Below, one piece after another: positions 16,498 through 27,692 of a stretch of DNA of 41,441 nt. The position numbers and the translations under genes were made by a program. Under the pieces are notes generated by a model. It ran no database searches and was not told where the DNA came from. It saw only the letters and a list, made by a program, of their open reading frames with translations. This DNA comes from Acidobacteriota bacterium. GTDB lineage: Bacteria; Acidobacteriota; Blastocatellia; RBC074. The number at the start of each line of letters is the position of its first letter. Position 1 is the first letter of the stretch. The stretch is taken from the NCBI GenBank assembly GCA_019639255.1, contig JAHBSF010000051.1, positions 1-41,441 on the forward strand, in the 5' to 3' direction.

Positions 16498-18387
16498 TCA
16501 GGACGAATCGCGTCGAGCGTGCAGCTCTACATGAATCGTAAGAAGGGAAATGGCGGCAGGGGTAAGTCCGGGAATCCGCATTGCCTGTCCGATGGTTTGA
16601 GGTCGAATCCGATCGAGGCGTTCGGCCATTTCGCGCGAAAGGCCGGGCAACTGCCCATATACAATCGTGGGAGGAATCACACGCGAAGAGGCCTTTTGAA
16701 GTCGGGAGGAGAGATTTTCCTGGGCGGCCATATAACCCTCATACTTGAAATCCGTCACTACAGTGAGCAGATTCTCAGGATTAACCTGTTGGCGCAAATC
16801 TTCGGGAAGAAGCAGGGCCATATGTTGAGCCTCGACCTCGGGACGGCGTGCGAGATGTGCAAGCGGGGCGGCTTCAGCGAGGATTACACCGGAAGCGGAA
16901 GAAAACTCCGCTACCCCCTCGCTTCGCGCGGTGATGGTAGTGCGGCGGAAATATTCCCGCAATTCGTTCTGCTGCCGCATCTTTTCCGAAAACACCAGAT
17001 ACTCGGCGGGATCGAGTAGCCCAATACGCGCGCCCAACCCGGACAGGCGAGCATCTGCGTTATCGATCCTGAGACGGAGTCTGCTTTCCGCCCGAGATGT
17101 AAACATGCGGTACGGCTCATCCACTCCCTGAGTAACCAGATCGTCTACGAGAATACCGATGTAGCCGTCTTCGCGGGAAATGGTTACAGGGTCCTGACCT
17201 CCGACATATCGAGCGGCATTGATACCGGCGATGATGCCCTGGGCGGCCGCCTCTTCATACCCCGTAGTCCCGTTTACCTGTCCGGCGTGAAACAAGCCTC
17301 GAAAACGTTTGGTTTCGAGCGAGGGCCACAACTCTGTAGGGGCGATCATATCGTATTCGATTGCATACCCGGGCCGCAGCATGAGTGCATCTTCGAGGCC
17401 GGGAATACGATTGACCAGCTCGCGCTGCAGATCAGCGGGCAGGCTCGTCGAAAATCCGTTTAGATAGACCTCATAGGTGTGATAACCCTCGGGTTCGAGA
17501 AAAAGCTGATGGCGCTCTTTATCCGGGAATTTGACGACCTTGTCTTCAATGGAAGGGCAATAACGCGGGCCGACCCCCTGAATCTGTCCGCTGTAAAGCG
17601 GCGAACGAGCCAGGTTTTCTCGTATAAGGCGATGTACACTTTGATCGGTATAACCAATAAAGCAGGAAATTTGTGGTTGCGTTATCTCTTTTGTAGAGAA
17701 TGAAAAAGGTGTCGGAATTTCATCACCGGGTTGTTCCTCGAAGCGGCTGAAATCAATAGAACGCGCATCGAGGCGGGGCGGGGTTCCGGTTTTCAGCCGG
17801 GCAATAGGGAAGCCCAGTTCCCTCAGATTCTCGGCGAGTTTGATAGATGGAAGTTCGCCCGATCTGCCGGCAGGGAATCTACGATCTCCGATATGTATGA
17901 GACCGTTGAGAAAAGTGCCCGTAGTAATTACTACAGCGCGCGCTCCGAATGCCCTGCCGTCCATAAGCTGAACGCCTGCAATTCGGCCATTATCTATGAG
18001 CAATTCAATGACTTCGCCCTGGCGCAGATGCAAATCCGGAATATCTTCGAGAGTGTAACGCATCTCGCGGCGGTAAAGGGCTCGGTCGGCCTGAGCGCGC
18101 GGCGCACGAACCGCAGGGCCGCGGCTGCGGTTGAGCAGGCGGAACTGGATTCCGGTACGGTCTATTATGCGGCCCATGATGCCGCCGAGGGCATCGAGTT
18201 CGCGGACGAGATGGCCTTTGGCGATGCCGCCGATTGCGGGATTACAGGACATCTGGGCTACGAGGTCCAGATTGAGGGTAACGAGTCCGGTTTCCGCGCC
18301 CATACGGGCCGAGGCATGCGCGGCCTCGCAGCCGGCGTGTCCGGCGCCGATCACGAGCACATCAAATTTTTCGTCAAACCGCCGCAT
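16498..18387 (-). CDS. mnmG: tRNA uridine-5-carboxymethylaminomethyl synthesis FAD enzyme MnmG
   Basis: 629 residues, normal for the family. The N-terminal FAD motif is [21 protein letters not shown], then [20 protein letters not shown], and later [21 protein letters not shown]-like [13 protein letters not shown] and the [16 protein letters not shown] stretch. With MnmE it modifies the wobble uridine of several tRNAs. mnmE is the next gene upstream on the same strand, separated by palindrome copy g. The C-terminal helical domain that contacts MnmE and tRNA is present ([15 protein letters not shown]). Confidence 0.96.
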   Translation of the reverse strand: MRRFDEKFDVLVIGAGHAGCEAAHASARMGAETGLVTLNLDLVAQMSCNPAIGGIAKGHLVRELDALGGIMGRIIDRTGIQFRLLNRSRGPAVRAPRAQADRALYRREMRYTLEDIPDLHLRQGEVIELLIDNGRIAGVQLMDGRAFGARAVVITTGTFLNGLIHIGDRRFPAGRSGELPSIKLAENLRELGFPIARLKTGTPPRLDARSIDFSRFEEQPGDEIPTPFSFSTKEITQPQISCFIGYTDQSVHRLIRENLARSPLYSGQIQGVGPRYCPSIEDKVVKFPDKERHQLFLEPEGYHTYEVYLNGFSTSLPADLQRELVNRIPGLEDALMLRPGYAIEYDMIAPTELWPSLETKRFRGLFHAGQVNGTTGYEEAAAQGIIAGINAARYVGGQDPVTISREDGYIGILVDDLVTQGVDEPYRMFTSRAESRLRLRIDNADARLSGLGARIGLLDPAEYLVFSEKMRQQNELREYFRRTTITARSEGVAEFSSASGVILAEAAPLAHLARRPEVEAQHMALLLPEDLRQQVNPENLLTVVTDFKYEGYMAAQENLSSRLQKASSRVIPPTIVYGQLPGLSREMAERLDRIRPQTIGQAMRIPGLTPAAISLLTIHVELHARRDSS

Positions 18388-18445
18388 AATCTCATCACTC
18401 GTTCAGGCAAGGTTGCATCCGGCAATTCTTGTTTCAGGAGGAAAG

Positions 18446-18540
18446 CGAGATAACAGAACAAACGAAATGATACGAAAATGACGGAATAGTTGAATATTTT
18501 CGTGGTTTCAGTCTCATTTCGTTTGTTCCGTTATTTTTTT
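18446..18540. repeat. Palindromic boundary repeat, copy g
   Basis: Left arm CGAGATAACAGAACAAACGA, right arm CTCATTTCGTTTGTTCCGTTA; interior CGAAAATGACGGAA. It separates mnmG and mnmE (both on -). The mnmE stop TAA starts at its edge. Confidence 0.88.
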
Positions 18541-19924
18541 ATTTCCCGATGCAGAAGGTAGCGAAAATCCGGTGAATTATATCGTCAATAAGAGTCTCTC
18601 CGGTGATCAGGCCCAGAGCCTTCAGTGCGGCGTGAAGATTGGCGAGTGCAATCTCTTCGGTAAATCCGCGCTCAAGGTCTGATCGAGCCTGTCTGAGCGC
18701 ACCCAGCGATTCATTCAATGCAGCGAAGTGGCGCTCGCTGGTGATTATAGCATCGCCGCCCGGAGTACGGTGCACGGCACCCGAACCCGCGACGCGCTCA
18801 TACAGCAAATCGAGCAACGGTTGAAGTCCATCGCCGGTTAGCGCGGAAACCTTTACAACGGGGGCGATCGCCTCAAGAACGTGCAGATCATTGTCGGACA
18901 ATCGAAAATCCAGATCGCATTTATTGACGGCAAAAAGGTCTACCGGAAATCCCTCTACCTGCGCAAGATCGTCGCCGATCGAATTCGCCGATGCATCCAA
19001 GACTGCGACGACGATATCGGCATCGGTCGCGGCGGAATAAGTTCGTTCAACGCCAAGTTGTTCGATGCGATCCTCGGACGAACGAATACCTGCGGTATCG
19101 ACGAGTTCGACCGGAATACCGTGCACGGCGAAAGTTTCGCTGATGGTATCGCGTGTAGTGCCGGGAATATCGGAGACGATTGCACGATTGCGGCCGAGCA
19201 GGGCATTAAAAAGCGAGGATTTTCCGACGTTGGGCCGGCCGATGATGGCCAGGCGGATACCGTTACGCACTATACGACCGAAGCGGAAACTATCGGCAAG
19301 GCGGGAGATTTGTACACAAATGTCATCGAGTTCCGCAGTGAATCGGGCAATATCGAGCGGATCGAGATCATCTTCAACAAACTCTACGGCGGATTCGAAA
19401 TGGACAATCAGGTCAATCAGCCGCTGTTTCAAGGGCTGCAACTGTTGCGAGAGTTCGCCGCGAAGTTGACGTGCGGCAAGTTGCGCCTGATATGCAGTAC
19501 GCGAATGAATGAGATCGCGAATGGCCTCGGCCTGGGCAAGGTCCATTCTCCCGTTAAGGAACGCGCGCAGACTGAACTCGCCCGGTTCCGCCGCTCTTGC
19601 ACCGAACGACAGCAGAAGCCTCAGCACCTCGGCCAGAACTACGGGGCTGCCGTGGCAGGAGATTTCGACTACGTCCTCGCCGGTAAACGAAGCAGGCGCC
19701 TTGAAAAAGGTGATAATCGCCTCATCGAGAAGGGCGCCGGATACGGGATTCGGAATCGAATGCAGGGAAGCGCGCTGCGGCTCAGGATCGAACGGAGCAC
19801 AGAGCAGGCGCGAGGTAAGGGTCAATGCATCGCGCCCGCTCAGGCGAATGACGCCAATTCCGCCATAGCCGGGTGCGGTTGCGATGGCGGCAATGGTATC
19901 GAAATCATAGGGGGATCGACTCAT
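18539..19924 (-). CDS. mnmE: tRNA modification GTPase MnmE
   Basis: 461 residues. The N-terminal folate-binding domain starts [20 protein letters not shown]. The inserted GTPase domain has G1 [15 protein letters not shown]2 GTTRDTI, G3 DTAGIR and G4 NKCD. The C-terminus is the diagnostic FCIGK, carrying the conserved Cys. MnmE works with MnmG on tRNA wobble uridines. All motifs are intact and length is normal. The upstream gap contains a heptamer-rich hairpin at 19932-20060. Confidence 0.97.
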   Translation of the reverse strand: MSRSPYDFDTIAAIATAPGYGGIGVIRLSGRDALTLTSRLLCAPFDPEPQRASLHSIPNPVSGALLDEAIITFFKAPASFTGEDVVEISCHGSPVVLAEVLRLLLSFGARAAEPGEFSLRAFLNGRMDLAQAEAIRDLIHSRTAYQAQLAARQLRGELSQQLQPLKQRLIDLIVHFESAVEFVEDDLDPLDIARFTAELDDICVQISRLADSFRFGRIVRNGIRLAIIGRPNVGKSSLFNALLGRNRAIVSDIPGTTRDTISETFAVHGIPVELVDTAGIRSSEDRIEQLGVERTYSAATDADIVVAVLDASANSIGDDLAQVEGFPVDLFAVNKCDLDFRLSDNDLHVLEAIAPVVKVSALTGDGLQPLLDLLYERVAGSGAVHRTPGGDAIITSERHFAALNESLGALRQARSDLERGFTEEIALANLHAALKALGLITGETLIDDIIHRIFATFCIGK

Positions 19925-19931
19925 AGGAAAG

Positions 19932-20060
19932 CGAAGAAGAAGTGCTGAGTGCTGAGTGCAAGTTGGAAATCAGGAACTTCAATTACAGATCTTCTGTATA
20001 GAAGTTCTTCAGTTCCTGATTGTACTCAGCACTCAGCACTCAGCACTCAGTACTTCTTCT
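19932..20060. repeat. Hairpin built from tandem heptamers
   Basis: The left arm has AGAAGTGCTGAGTGCTGAGTG and the right arm has ACTCAGCACTCAGCACTCAG ending TACTTCTTCT. An inner pair (AATCAGGAACTTC / GAAGTTCTTCAGTTCCTGATT) also pairs. It fills the gap between mnmE and the KH/R3H gene and is unrelated in sequence to the CGGAA palindromes. Confidence 0.85.
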
Positions 20061-20065
20061 CCCTG

Positions 20066-20533
<468 letters not shown>

Positions 20534-20579
20534 AAGCTGTTAATCAATCCCACGTAATCACAAACACAGGCCCGCGTGA

Positions 20580-22382
20580 TTATGAACGGGCCATCTCGGC
20601 CTTTGTCTTCTTGCCCTTCGCCGCAGGCGAGGACGAGGAGTTATTGGTCGCAGCCGGCTTCGGCGGGGGATTGAGCCGGTTGATAACGAACTGTTGGCCG
20701 ATGCCGACGAGATTGCCTACCATCCAGTAAAGCACGAGGCCCGCAGGGGCGGAGGTAAGAAAGTAGGCGAAGATCAGCGGCATAAGGTATCCGATGCGTT
20801 TCTGCATCGGATCGGCCGTAGTAGGCGTGAGCGCCTGCTGAATGATCATCGAGGCGCACATCGCTACAGGGAGAATGAAGTAGGGATCAGGAGACGAAAG
20901 ATCCTTTATCCAGGCGATGAAGGGAGCGTGGCGCACTTCGATCGAGATTGTGAGTATCGTAAATACGGCAAGGAAAAACGGCATCTGCAAAAACAGGGGA
21001 AGACAGCCCATAAGCGGATTGCCCTCCTTCATCAGTTGCATCTGCTCGCGCTGCAGTTCGAGCATGCGTGGATCGTTTTTGTCGATCTTCTTCATGCGCT
21101 CCTGCAGGTCCTTCATTTTCGGCTGCATCGCAGCCGTCTTGCGCATCGCTACTGAACTCTTCCACCGCAGCGGGAAGAAGAACATATTCAGCACGATCGT
21201 CAGCACAACTATGGCCCAGCCGTAATTGTGAGTGTATTCGTTGATCGCAAGCAGGCTCTTGAGCATAAACTGCGCAAGCGGCTTGAGTATCAGCGAGAGA
21301 AACGACAACCATCCGTAGCTGACGATGTCTTCCAGATTTCCGCTCGCGTCGCCGAGACCGAATTTTTCGCTCACGCGCGCGAGCGTTTCCATATCCTTCG
21401 GCCCGGCGTAGACGTGGCTTGCCTGTCCGTTGACCACGGGAACAGCTACGGCAAGGTAATCACGCTCGACGGATTTGCCGTTGATGTTTTCGCTGCGACG
21501 GGTATTGAACAGGCTGATTGCGGTAGCGGGCCGCGCAGGTACGAGCGCCATCGCGAAATAATTGTCGTCTATCGACGCCCAGCGAATCGGCGCGGCGGCG
21601 ATCGTATAGGGGCCGGGGCCCTGAACGCTGCTCGAATAGTCGCGGCTGACGCTCGCGCCTACGGCATAGCTCACCTGCGGCGCGGGCCGATAGGTGCTGT
21701 ATTCGGTGACGGTCTGATCCCCGAAATTAGGCCCTACGATGACGAAAGCTTCCACGGGCTGTCCGGAACGTGCGACTTCGATTTTTAGATCAAAGTCGTA
21801 ACCGGAGCCGTTGAATACGAGGGATTTGCGCGCATAAATATCCCGACCGCGATAGACGAATGAAATTTCGCGCTGCTCGTCGCGACCGAGGCGTATATCG
21901 TTTTCCGGGAGATCCTCGACCTCGTAGCGCGCGGTATTGAGAAGTTTTTCAAGCGCGGCATCGCCCGGAATCACGAGGCGAAACGCTGCGCCGATTTCCC
22001 TGCTTGTTATGGGCGATATCAGGTTGACGCCGCCCGCCTGCGCATCTACGGCCTTGCCGTCCGTGAAGTGTGTAACGGTCCACTCAGTAAGCACCGCGCC
22101 TTCATTGAGCAGGCGTCCGACCCAGAAATCCGACTGTATACGGATTTCGCGCAACTCTGCGACGGTAGTTTCAGCAGCAGCCGTATCGGGATTCTGAGCG
22201 AGCGCGGCAGGCTCGGCCCCGGGTGCGGCGGTCGGGTCCGCCGTGGGTCCGGCGGGTGAAACGACGGATTCCTGTGCGGGCGGTGGAGTTACCGGTTCGG
22301 GGAAGTACTTCTGCAGGAAAAACTGCCAGCCGAGAAATATAGCCGCCGATAGAGCCAGAAAAAGTATGAATCGCTTCTGCAT
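20580..22382 (-). CDS. yidC: Membrane protein insertase YidC
   Basis: ATG 22382 gives 600 residues ([19 protein letters not shown]); a GTG three codons upstream is also possible. An N-terminal transmembrane anchor is followed by a Pro/Ala-rich stretch (about 32-70), a large periplasmic beta-domain (70-350), then the conserved insertase domain with the hydrophilic-groove helices ([55 protein letters not shown]). A basic, Ser/Lys-rich tail follows. It inserts and folds inner membrane proteins. Its neighbours yidD, rnpA and rpmH are the classical cluster. Confidence 0.96.
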   Translation of the reverse strand: MQKRFILFLALSAAIFLGWQFFLQKYFPEPVTPPPAQESVVSPAGPTADPTAAPGAEPAALAQNPDTAAAETTVAELREIRIQSDFWVGRLLNEGAVLTEWTVTHFTDGKAVDAQAGGVNLISPITSREIGAAFRLVIPGDAALEKLLNTARYEVEDLPENDIRLGRDEQREISFVYRGRDIYARKSLVFNGSGYDFDLKIEVARSGQPVEAFVIVGPNFGDQTVTEYSTYRPAPQVSYAVGASVSRDYSSSVQGPGPYTIAAAPIRWASIDDNYFAMALVPARPATAISLFNTRRSENINGKSVERDYLAVAVPVVNGQASHVYAGPKDMETLARVSEKFGLGDASGNLEDIVSYGWLSFLSLILKPLAQFMLKSLLAINEYTHNYGWAIVVLTIVLNMFFFPLRWKSSVAMRKTAAMQPKMKDLQERMKKIDKNDPRMLELQREQMQLMKEGNPLMGCLPLFLQMPFFLAVFTILTISIEVRHAPFIAWIKDLSSPDPYFILPVAMCASMIIQQALTPTTADPMQKRIGYLMPLIFAYFLTSAPAGLVLYWMVGNLVGIGQQFVINRLNPPPKPAATNNSSSSPAAKGKKTKAEMARS

Positions 22383-22412
22383 CGAGAACACTCAAGGGGG
22401 CGCAGCGGCGCG

Positions 22413-22622
22413 TCAACGCACCGGATCATAGCCGCCGGCGCTGAAGGGATGGCAACGCAGCAATCGGCGCGCGCCCATTGTGCTGCCTTTCAGAACGCCG
22501 TATTTCGCAATCGCCTCCATCGCATACTCCGAGCAGGTCGGCGTAAAACGACACGACGGGGGCAGCAGCGGTGAGATTGCATATTTATAGAGGCGCAACA
22601 GGAAGATCGCCGTCCGTTTCAT
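22413..22622 (-). CDS. yidD: Membrane protein insertion efficiency factor YidD
   Basis: 69 residues with the family signature [23 protein letters not shown] and the end [16 protein letters not shown]. The small amphipathic protein acts at the inner membrane near YidC. It overlaps the end of rnpA by 38 nt and lies 30 nt before yidC. Length and cysteines are normal. Confidence 0.95.
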   Translation of the reverse strand: MKRTAIFLLRLYKYAISPLLPPSCRFTPTCSEYAMEAIAKYGVLKGSTMGARRLLRCHPFSAGGYDPVR

Positions 22623-23220
22623 TCGGTCTTCGGCCTCCTTCTCCGAGCGCTTCAGGACGCGTGTCCCGAAAGCGTGCGAGCGCCTTTACGTAAGCTTCGC
22701 CGATTTCGGCGAAGCCTGCGCCGACGAGACCGGGTTTGGCGTTAATTATGATATCGCAACCCCGGGCGTCCTGATCAGGCGGCGCCAGAACCGGAAGCGT
22801 ATGCCGCCGCGCGATTTCGCGCAACCGCCGTTTGCAGCGGTTTCTGACCACCGCTCCGCCGATCTTTCGGGTGACGGTCAGACCTATTCGCACAACCGGC
22901 CCGTCCTTCGGCAGCACGAAGAGCGAGAAGTACGGCGTATGAAACTTCAGACCGCGCTCATATACGACGCGGAACTGACGGCTTGAACGCAGCCTTTCGG
23001 GCGGCGCCGGTGCGGACGAAGTCGGCTCCTGCACTTTCAGAGGTTTCAGTAGTGGCTCGGCGTCAGACGCTTGCGCCCTTTGGCGCGGCGCCGCTTGAGC
23101 ACCAGTCGGCCGCTTTTGGTGCTCATACGCTCGCGAAATCCGTGCGTTTTTGCGCGCCGGCGATTGTTCGGTTGAAAGGTTCGTTTCATCGCTATTCACT
23201 CCCTCATCGATAAAGGCCAT
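22585..23220 (-). CDS. rnpA: Ribonuclease P protein component, with an N-terminally extended frame covering rpmH
   Basis: The conserved RnpA core is [15 protein letters not shown], then [26 protein letters not shown], the basic RNR signature, then DIIINAKPG. RnpA helps the RNase P RNA mature tRNA 5' ends. The start is uncertain. The first in-frame start after rpmH is GTG 23034 (about 149 residues). But the frame stays open through the whole of rpmH to ATG 23220 ([15 protein letters not shown], 211 residues) and beyond to 23376. In Thermus, rpmH is nested inside a long rnpA and the N-terminal extension is made; the Pro/Ala/Gln-rich extension here looks similar. I give 23220 as the nested option. 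Confidence 0.75.
   Translation of the reverse strand: MAFIDEGVNSDETNLSTEQSPARKNARISRAYEHQKRPTGAQAAPRQRAQASDAEPLLKPLKVQEPTSSAPAPPERLRSSRQFRVVYERGLKFHTPYFSLFVLPKDGPVVRIGLTVTRKIGGAVVRNRCKRRLREIARRHTLPVLAPPDQDARGCDIIINAKPGLVGAGFAEIGEAYVKALARFRDTRPEALGEGGRRPNETDGDLPVAPL
23046..23189 (-). CDS. rpmH: 50S ribosomal protein L34
   Basis: The 47-residue product begins [18 protein letters not shown] and ends [15 protein letters not shown], with the usual [14 protein letters not shown] in the middle. Upstream GAGGGAG, about 9 nt before the ATG, is a good ribosome binding site. It lies wholly inside an open frame in phase with rnpA. Confidence 0.97.
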   Translation of the reverse strand: MKRTFQPNNRRRAKTHGFRERMSTKSGRLVLKRRRAKGRKRLTPSHY

Positions 23221-23282
23221 GATTGGAAACCAGAAACGATAACAACCGGTCAGGCGGGATGTCAAGAAGAGCGCAATGCGGG

Positions 23283-24164
23283 TCAGGATTTCCGTTCGAT
23301 GATGAATCGCGAGATTGCGGCCAGAATCCGGGTTTCGCGCGGTATCCGGTCGAGCGCTGCTATGGCTTCCCGGCACAGCGTCCCGGCGCGCGCGCGCGCG
23401 CCTCCGATGCCGAAAAGCGCCGTATACGTCGCCTTGTGAGCAGCCGCATCCTTGCCCGCAGTTTTGCCCAACTCAGCGCTCGATCCGGTTTCATCCAGCA
23501 GATCGTCCGCTATCTGAAATGCGAGGCCGGATTTTTCACCGTACTCGGTGAGATTTTCCAGCTCGCTTTCACTCGCCCGTCCGAGAATTGCGCCCGCGCG
23601 CACCGCGCAGCGAATCAGCGCACCGGTCTTTGCGCGGTGAATGCTTTCGAGCACCTCTGCATTTACCGCGAGATTCTCGTGCTGAAGGTCGAGCACCTGG
23701 CCGCCTATGAGCGCCCCGACGGTGCCGGCAGCCTCGGCGACTTCAGACATAACGCGCAGCCTTATAGCGGCATCCTCGGGCCCGTGCGCGGCAAGGGTGC
23801 GAAAGGCCTGCGTGAGCAATGCATCGCCCGCGAGTATGGCCATAGCCTCGCCGTAGGCTACGTGGCAGGTGGGACGACCGCGCCGCAGTACATCGTCGTC
23901 CATTGCGGGCAGATCATCGTGTATCAGCGAATAGGTATGGATCATCTCCAGCGCGCAGGCTGCCGGCATCAGTTCCGATTCTGCGGCGCCGAAAATTTCA
24001 CCAGTAGCGATCAGCAGCATCGGCCGGAGCCTTTTGCCTCCGGCGAATACGCTGTAGCGCATGGCTTCGTGTATGACGGCGGGCGGGGCGTCCGCCGCCG
24101 GCAGCAGAGTGTCAAGCCAGGAATCGACCGCAGCTACACGCTCGCGAAAGTATTCCTGAATCAC
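23283..24164 (-). CDS. ispA: Polyprenyl synthetase, farnesyl/geranylgeranyl diphosphate synthase type
   Basis: GTG 24164 gives 293 residues with the usual distance (about 37 residues) to [18 protein letters not shown] at 24236 with an upstream GGAG would add 24 residues and overlap xseB; it cannot be excluded. The first aspartate-rich motif is [16 protein letters not shown] and the second [15 protein letters not shown], with [13 protein letters not shown] between. It condenses isopentenyl diphosphate with allylic diphosphates for isoprenoid lipids. xseB and xseA lie upstream on the same strand, the common xseA-xseB-ispA order. Confidence 0.93.
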   Translation of the reverse strand: MIQEYFRERVAAVDSWLDTLLPAADAPPAVIHEAMRYSVFAGGKRLRPMLLIATGEIFGAAESELMPAACALEMIHTYSLIHDDLPAMDDDVLRRGRPTCHVAYGEAMAILAGDALLTQAFRTLAAHGPEDAAIRLRVMSEVAEAAGTVGALIGGQVLDLQHENLAVNAEVLESIHRAKTGALIRCAVRAGAILGRASESELENLTEYGEKSGLAFQIADDLLDETGSSAELGKTAGKDAAAHKATYTALFGIGGARARAGTLCREAIAALDRIPRETRILAAISRFIIERKS

Positions 24165-24213
24165 CGTTCCGGATGCGTCCGGGCGGTTCCTGGGTTCACT
24201 GCCTGAATGGGCC

Positions 24214-24561
24214 TTAAAAGGGGATTGACTCGTCAATATCGTCTCCGTCTTCGGGTTCGGCCGGAGAGGGTTCCGGCAATTCCGACGTTTTCCTGTCGGA
24301 AGATTTTGAGGACGCAGCGGCGTCGGGCGGCAATTCAAGCGGCGCTGTCCTTACCTCTCCGCGCTCGCGCAGCAGCACCTCGACGCGTTGTTCGACCTCC
24401 GAGAGCTGATCCTGACAGCGCCTCGCCAGACGCACGCCCTCTTCAAAAAGTTCGAGCGCGGTTTCAAGCGGAAGATCGCCGGATTCCAATTGATGCACTA
24501 TCCGTTCGAGCGACGCAAGCGAGGCTTCGAATCCGGCTTCACGATTCCTGGTCTTCGGCAT
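24214..24561 (-). CDS. xseB: Exodeoxyribonuclease VII small subunit
   Basis: 115 residues. The core [35 protein letters not shown] is the signature XseB helical hairpin; a further helix follows ([14 protein letters not shown]). The acidic Pro/Ser-rich tail (about 75-115) is longer than in the shortest homologues. It binds XseA to form the nuclease that degrades single-stranded DNA. The start overlaps the xseA end by 23 nt, so expression is coupled. Confidence 0.95.
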   Translation of the reverse strand: MPKTRNREAGFEASLASLERIVHQLESGDLPLETALELFEEGVRLARRCQDQLSEVEQRVEVLLRERGEVRTAPLELPPDAAASSKSSDRKTSELPEPSPAEPEDGDDIDESIPF

Positions 24562-25954
24562 AAATTGTAGGATCTCCCTCTATGCGACACTGCGCCTCGC
24601 CGTCGGCGAACCGCAGGCGTACTTCATCTCCCGATTGCAGTGCCGCGGCGCGCGCAACCAGCCGCCCGTTGCGATTGCGCGCAAGCAGGTATCCGCGTCC
24701 GAGCACGGCAAGCGGCGAGAGCATATCAAGCTGACCGGCTCGCACTTCGAGCACACCCCGGTTTCGTTCAATGCGCCGATTGATCGCCTGCACGAGCCTC
24801 GCTTCCAGACCGCCGGTCTGAGCTGCGGCAAGTTTTACGCTGCCGCGAAAATCGTGAGCACTCAGACGCTGCTCAATGGAATGCAATCGCCGCTGGGCTG
24901 CATTCACGCGAATTTCAAGGGCGCGGCCGGCCCTGGCTTCGAGTTCCCTCCATCTGCCGGCAAGCGCCCGTATTCTTTCGGCCGCGCGCAGAAAACCGGG
25001 GCTTGATGCAATCTCGCGCAGCCGGCTGCGGCGCTGCAAAAGCAGAAAGTTCATAACGCGCGCAAGGCCCAGATTCAACTCTTCGACCCTGGCGCGCAGA
25101 TCATCCGCAGAGGGCGCTATCATTTCAGCCGCGGCGGACGGCGTGGGTGCGCGCAAGTCGGCTACGAAATCCGCGATGGTGAAATCGGTTTCGTGCCCCA
25201 CGGCGGAAACTACGGGAATCTGCGATGCAACTATCGCACGCGCTACTATTTCCTCGTTGAAGGCCCAAAGGTCTTCGATCGAGCCTCCTCCACGCGCAAG
25301 CACTATTACGTCTATGGGGCGCGATGAAGATCGATTTCGCGCCTCCCGGTTGAGCAGTTCGATGGCTTCGGCGATTTCGCGCGCCGCGCCGCGACCCTGA
25401 ACCCTTACGGGAGCTACGAGGATCGGAATCGACCGATTGCGGCGGGCGAGAATCTGCAGCATATCGCGTATGACGGCGCCCGTGGGCGCGGTGACGATTC
25501 CTATCCCGCGCGGAAGCAGCGGCAACGGTCTTTTGCGCTCCTGGTCGAACAGGCCCTCGGCGGCGAGGCGGCGCTGCTGCTGCTCGAATGCAAGTTGCAG
25601 CGTGCCTATGCCGACGGGCTCCATCATCTCGACAATAAGTTCGTATTCACCGCGCACGGCATAAACGCTCAATCGTCCGCGCACGCGCACCTCTAGTCCC
25701 TGTTCGGGAGCGAAGCGCAGCAACCGGTTCCATTGCCGAAAGAATACGGCGCGCAACTGCGCCTCGGAATCCTTGAGCGTGAAGTACCAGTGGCCCGAGG
25801 TGTGGCGCTTGAAGTTTGAAATTTCTCCCTTCACTTCTATGTCGAAGAATTCACCTTCAAGCATCTCGCGTATGCGCAGGGTAAGTTCCGTTACCGAATA
25901 GACGCGACGTTCGGCGAACAGCGAGGAGATGATTCTGGAAGTGGAATCGGGCAT
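24539..25954 (-). CDS. xseA: Exodeoxyribonuclease VII large subunit
   Basis: 471 residues. The N-terminal OB-fold domain starts [15 protein letters not shown] and includes [20 protein letters not shown]. The catalytic domain has [34 protein letters not shown] and [31 protein letters not shown], followed by a long coiled-coil region rich in Arg/Glu. It acts with XseB on single-stranded DNA in mismatch and recombination repair. Frame and length are normal. Confidence 0.96.
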   Translation of the reverse strand: MPDSTSRIISSLFAERRVYSVTELTLRIREMLEGEFFDIEVKGEISNFKRHTSGHWYFTLKDSEAQLRAVFFRQWNRLLRFAPEQGLEVRVRGRLSVYAVRGEYELIVEMMEPVGIGTLQLAFEQQQRRLAAEGLFDQERKRPLPLLPRGIGIVTAPTGAVIRDMLQILARRNRSIPILVAPVRVQGRGAAREIAEAIELLNREARNRSSSRPIDVIVLARGGGSIEDLWAFNEEIVARAIVASQIPVVSAVGHETDFTIADFVADLRAPTPSAAAEMIAPSADDLRARVEELNLGLARVMNFLLLQRRSRLREIASSPGFLRAAERIRALAGRWRELEARAGRALEIRVNAAQRRLHSIEQRLSAHDFRGSVKLAAAQTGGLEARLVQAINRRIERNRGVLEVRAGQLDMLSPLAVLGRGYLLARNRNGRLVARAAALQSGDEVRLRFADGEAQCRIEGDPTIYAEDQES

Positions 25955-26089
25955 AGCGGAACCGGGTTTGAAAAAAGCAGCGGCATCTTAGCATCGCGCA
26001 CATGCCCGTTCAAGACGGCGCATTCGCGATTTCGAACCGAACTCTCCGCATCGTTGCGCGGAGCATCGGGATGGTATAAAACGAGGTCT

Positions 26090-26857
26090 ATGCCCCATCT
26101 GTCGATCGTCATTCCGGCCTACAACGAACAGGAGCGCATCGGTCGCACGCTCTCCGGGACGCTCGCCTACTTGGAGTCTCAGTCATATACGAGCGAAATC
26201 ATCGTGGTAGACGACGGCTCGCGCGATAGAACCATCGACGTGGTTCTATCGTTTGCCGAAGGAATCGGCGATCGCCTGCGGCTCATCAAAAATCCCGGCA
26301 ACCGGGGCAAAGGGTACGCGGTGCGCAACGGAATGCTGAACTCAACCGGAGACATCGCGCTGTTTTGCGATGCGGATCTTTCTACGCCGCCCGAGGAAAT
26401 CGAGCGCGTGATAAAGCCGATTGAAGACAACATCGCCGACATAGTCTTCGGTTCGCGCGCGCTCGACAGGACCCTCATAGGGGAGCATCAGTCGCAGTTT
26501 CGCGAGTTGATAGGGAAGACCGGAAACCTCGTGCTGCAGATTCTGACCGGATTGCGATTCAAGGACACGCAGTGCGGATTCAAGGCGTTTCGCCGCGCGA
26601 CGGTGCAATCCGTATTCCCGCTGCAAAGGATCGACGGATTCGGATTCGATCCCGAGGTGCTCTACATAGCGCAAAAACAGGGCTGGCGGTTGCTCGAACT
26701 GCCGGTGCGCTGGAACCACGTCGAGGGGTCCAAGGTTCACGTCATCGGCACGCCGCTGAAGGTTCTTACAGAGATATCGACCATCAGATGGAACGACCTG
26801 ACGGGCAAATACAAATCGGAAAAAGGAAGGAGAGAGATAACGGAACAAACGGAATGA
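26090..26857 (+). CDS. Family 2 glycosyltransferase (dolichyl-phosphate beta-glucosyltransferase-like)
   Basis: ATG 26090 (MPHLSIVIPAYNEQERIG) has GAGG upstream. The 255 residues form a GT-A domain with IVVDDGSRDRT, GNRGKGYAVRNGM and the DXD metal site FCDADLSTP, then TQCGFKAFRR and GFGFDPEVLY, close to polyprenyl-phosphate glucosyltransferases. It probably moves a sugar from a nucleotide donor onto a lipid carrier; donor and acceptor are unknown. No transmembrane segments are obvious. The last residues (REITEQTE) and the stop are encoded by palindrome copy h, so the C-terminus is repeat-derived. Confidence 0.88.
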   Translation: MPHLSIVIPAYNEQERIGRTLSGTLAYLESQSYTSEIIVVDDGSRDRTIDVVLSFAEGIGDRLRLIKNPGNRGKGYAVRNGMLNSTGDIALFCDADLSTPPEEIERVIKPIEDNIADIVFGSRALDRTLIGEHQSQFRELIGKTGNLVLQILTGLRFKDTQCGFKAFRRATVQSVFPLQRIDGFGFDPEVLYIAQKQGWRLLELPVRWNHVEGSKVHVIGTPLKVLTEISTIRWNDLTGKYKSEKGRREITEQTE

Positions 26858-26924
26858 AACGGAAACTACGGAATGTTTGATGATTTCAGTGTTTTTCGTC
26901 TTTTTCCGTCTGTTCCGTTATCTC
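26830..26924. repeat. Palindromic boundary repeat, copy h
   Basis: Left arm GAGAGAGATAACGGAACAAA then CGGAATGAAACGGAAA; right arm GTCTTTTTCCGTCTGTTCCG then TTATCTC. It lies between the glycosyltransferase and pdxJ (both on +). It supplies the end of the glycosyltransferase. Confidence 0.9.
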
Positions 26925-26942
26925 GGTTTATGATTTAGAGCA

Positions 26943-27692
26943 ATGAGCAGACTCAACGTAAACATCGACCACATAGCCACCATACGCCAGGCGCGCCGCA
27001 CCAACGAACCCAATCCGGTTTCCGCCGCCGTAATATGCGAGCTTGCGGGAGCCGACGGCATCACGACGCATCTGCGCAGCGACCGCAGGCACATACAGGA
27101 TCACGATCTGATCGCGCTCAAGCAGGCCATCATCACGCATCTGAATCTGGAGATGGCGGCAACCGATGAAATGATAGAGATAGCGCTGCGCGTAAAACCC
27201 GATGTCGTAACTCTCGTGCCCGAAAGCCCCCAGGAGGTGACTACGGAAGGCGGCCTCGATGTTCTATCTCACCGAAAGATACTGAGATCAACCGTAAGGA
27301 AGCTGTCGTCGGCAGGCATATTCGTCAGTCTGTTCATCGATCCGGACATAAGACAGATAAAGGCCTCGTCTTCTCTGGGCGTTTTTCAGGTCGAGATATG
27401 CACATCCAATTACGCACGCCTGAATGAGCAACCCGGAGATGCCACCGTGCGGCGTACGGGAGAAATCGAAGCCGAAGCAAGGCGCATACGCGATGCCGCG
27501 CGCACTGCAGTACGCGCCGGTCTCAAGGTTGCAGCGGGTCACGGACTAACTTACCGAAACGTAGGCCGCATGGCGGAGATTCCGGAAATCGAGGAATTCA
27601 ACATAGGACATAACATCATAGCGCGCGCCGCGCTGACGGGCCTTGATCGCGCCGTGCGCGAAATGATCGAGGCCATACGCCGTGATCGTTAA
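26943..27692 (+). CDS. pdxJ: Pyridoxine 5'-phosphate synthase
   Basis: 249 residues with the diagnostic [61 protein letters not shown] and [11 protein letters not shown]. PdxJ condenses 1-deoxy-xylulose 5-phosphate with 3-amino-2-oxopropyl phosphate to make pyridoxine 5'-phosphate. All motifs are present and the length is typical. The following gene starts inside its last codons (GTG at 27682). Confidence 0.97.
   Translation: MSRLNVNIDHIATIRQARRTNEPNPVSAAVICELAGADGITTHLRSDRRHIQDHDLIALKQAIITHLNLEMAATDEMIEIALRVKPDVVTLVPESPQEVTTEGGLDVLSHRKILRSTVRKLSSAGIFVSLFIDPDIRQIKASSSLGVFQVEICTSNYARLNEQPGDATVRRTGEIEAEARRIRDAARTAVRAGLKVAAGHGLTYRNVGRMAEIPEIEEFNIGHNIIARAALTGLDRAVREMIEAIRRDR

Noticed and set aside
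18881-19948. Long open frame on the + strand across mnmE
   Set aside because: It is antisense to a complete MnmE with all G motifs; the translation has no recognisable domain.
23223-24206. + strand open frame opposite ispA
   Set aside because: Antisense to a complete polyprenyl synthetase with both Asp-rich motifs.
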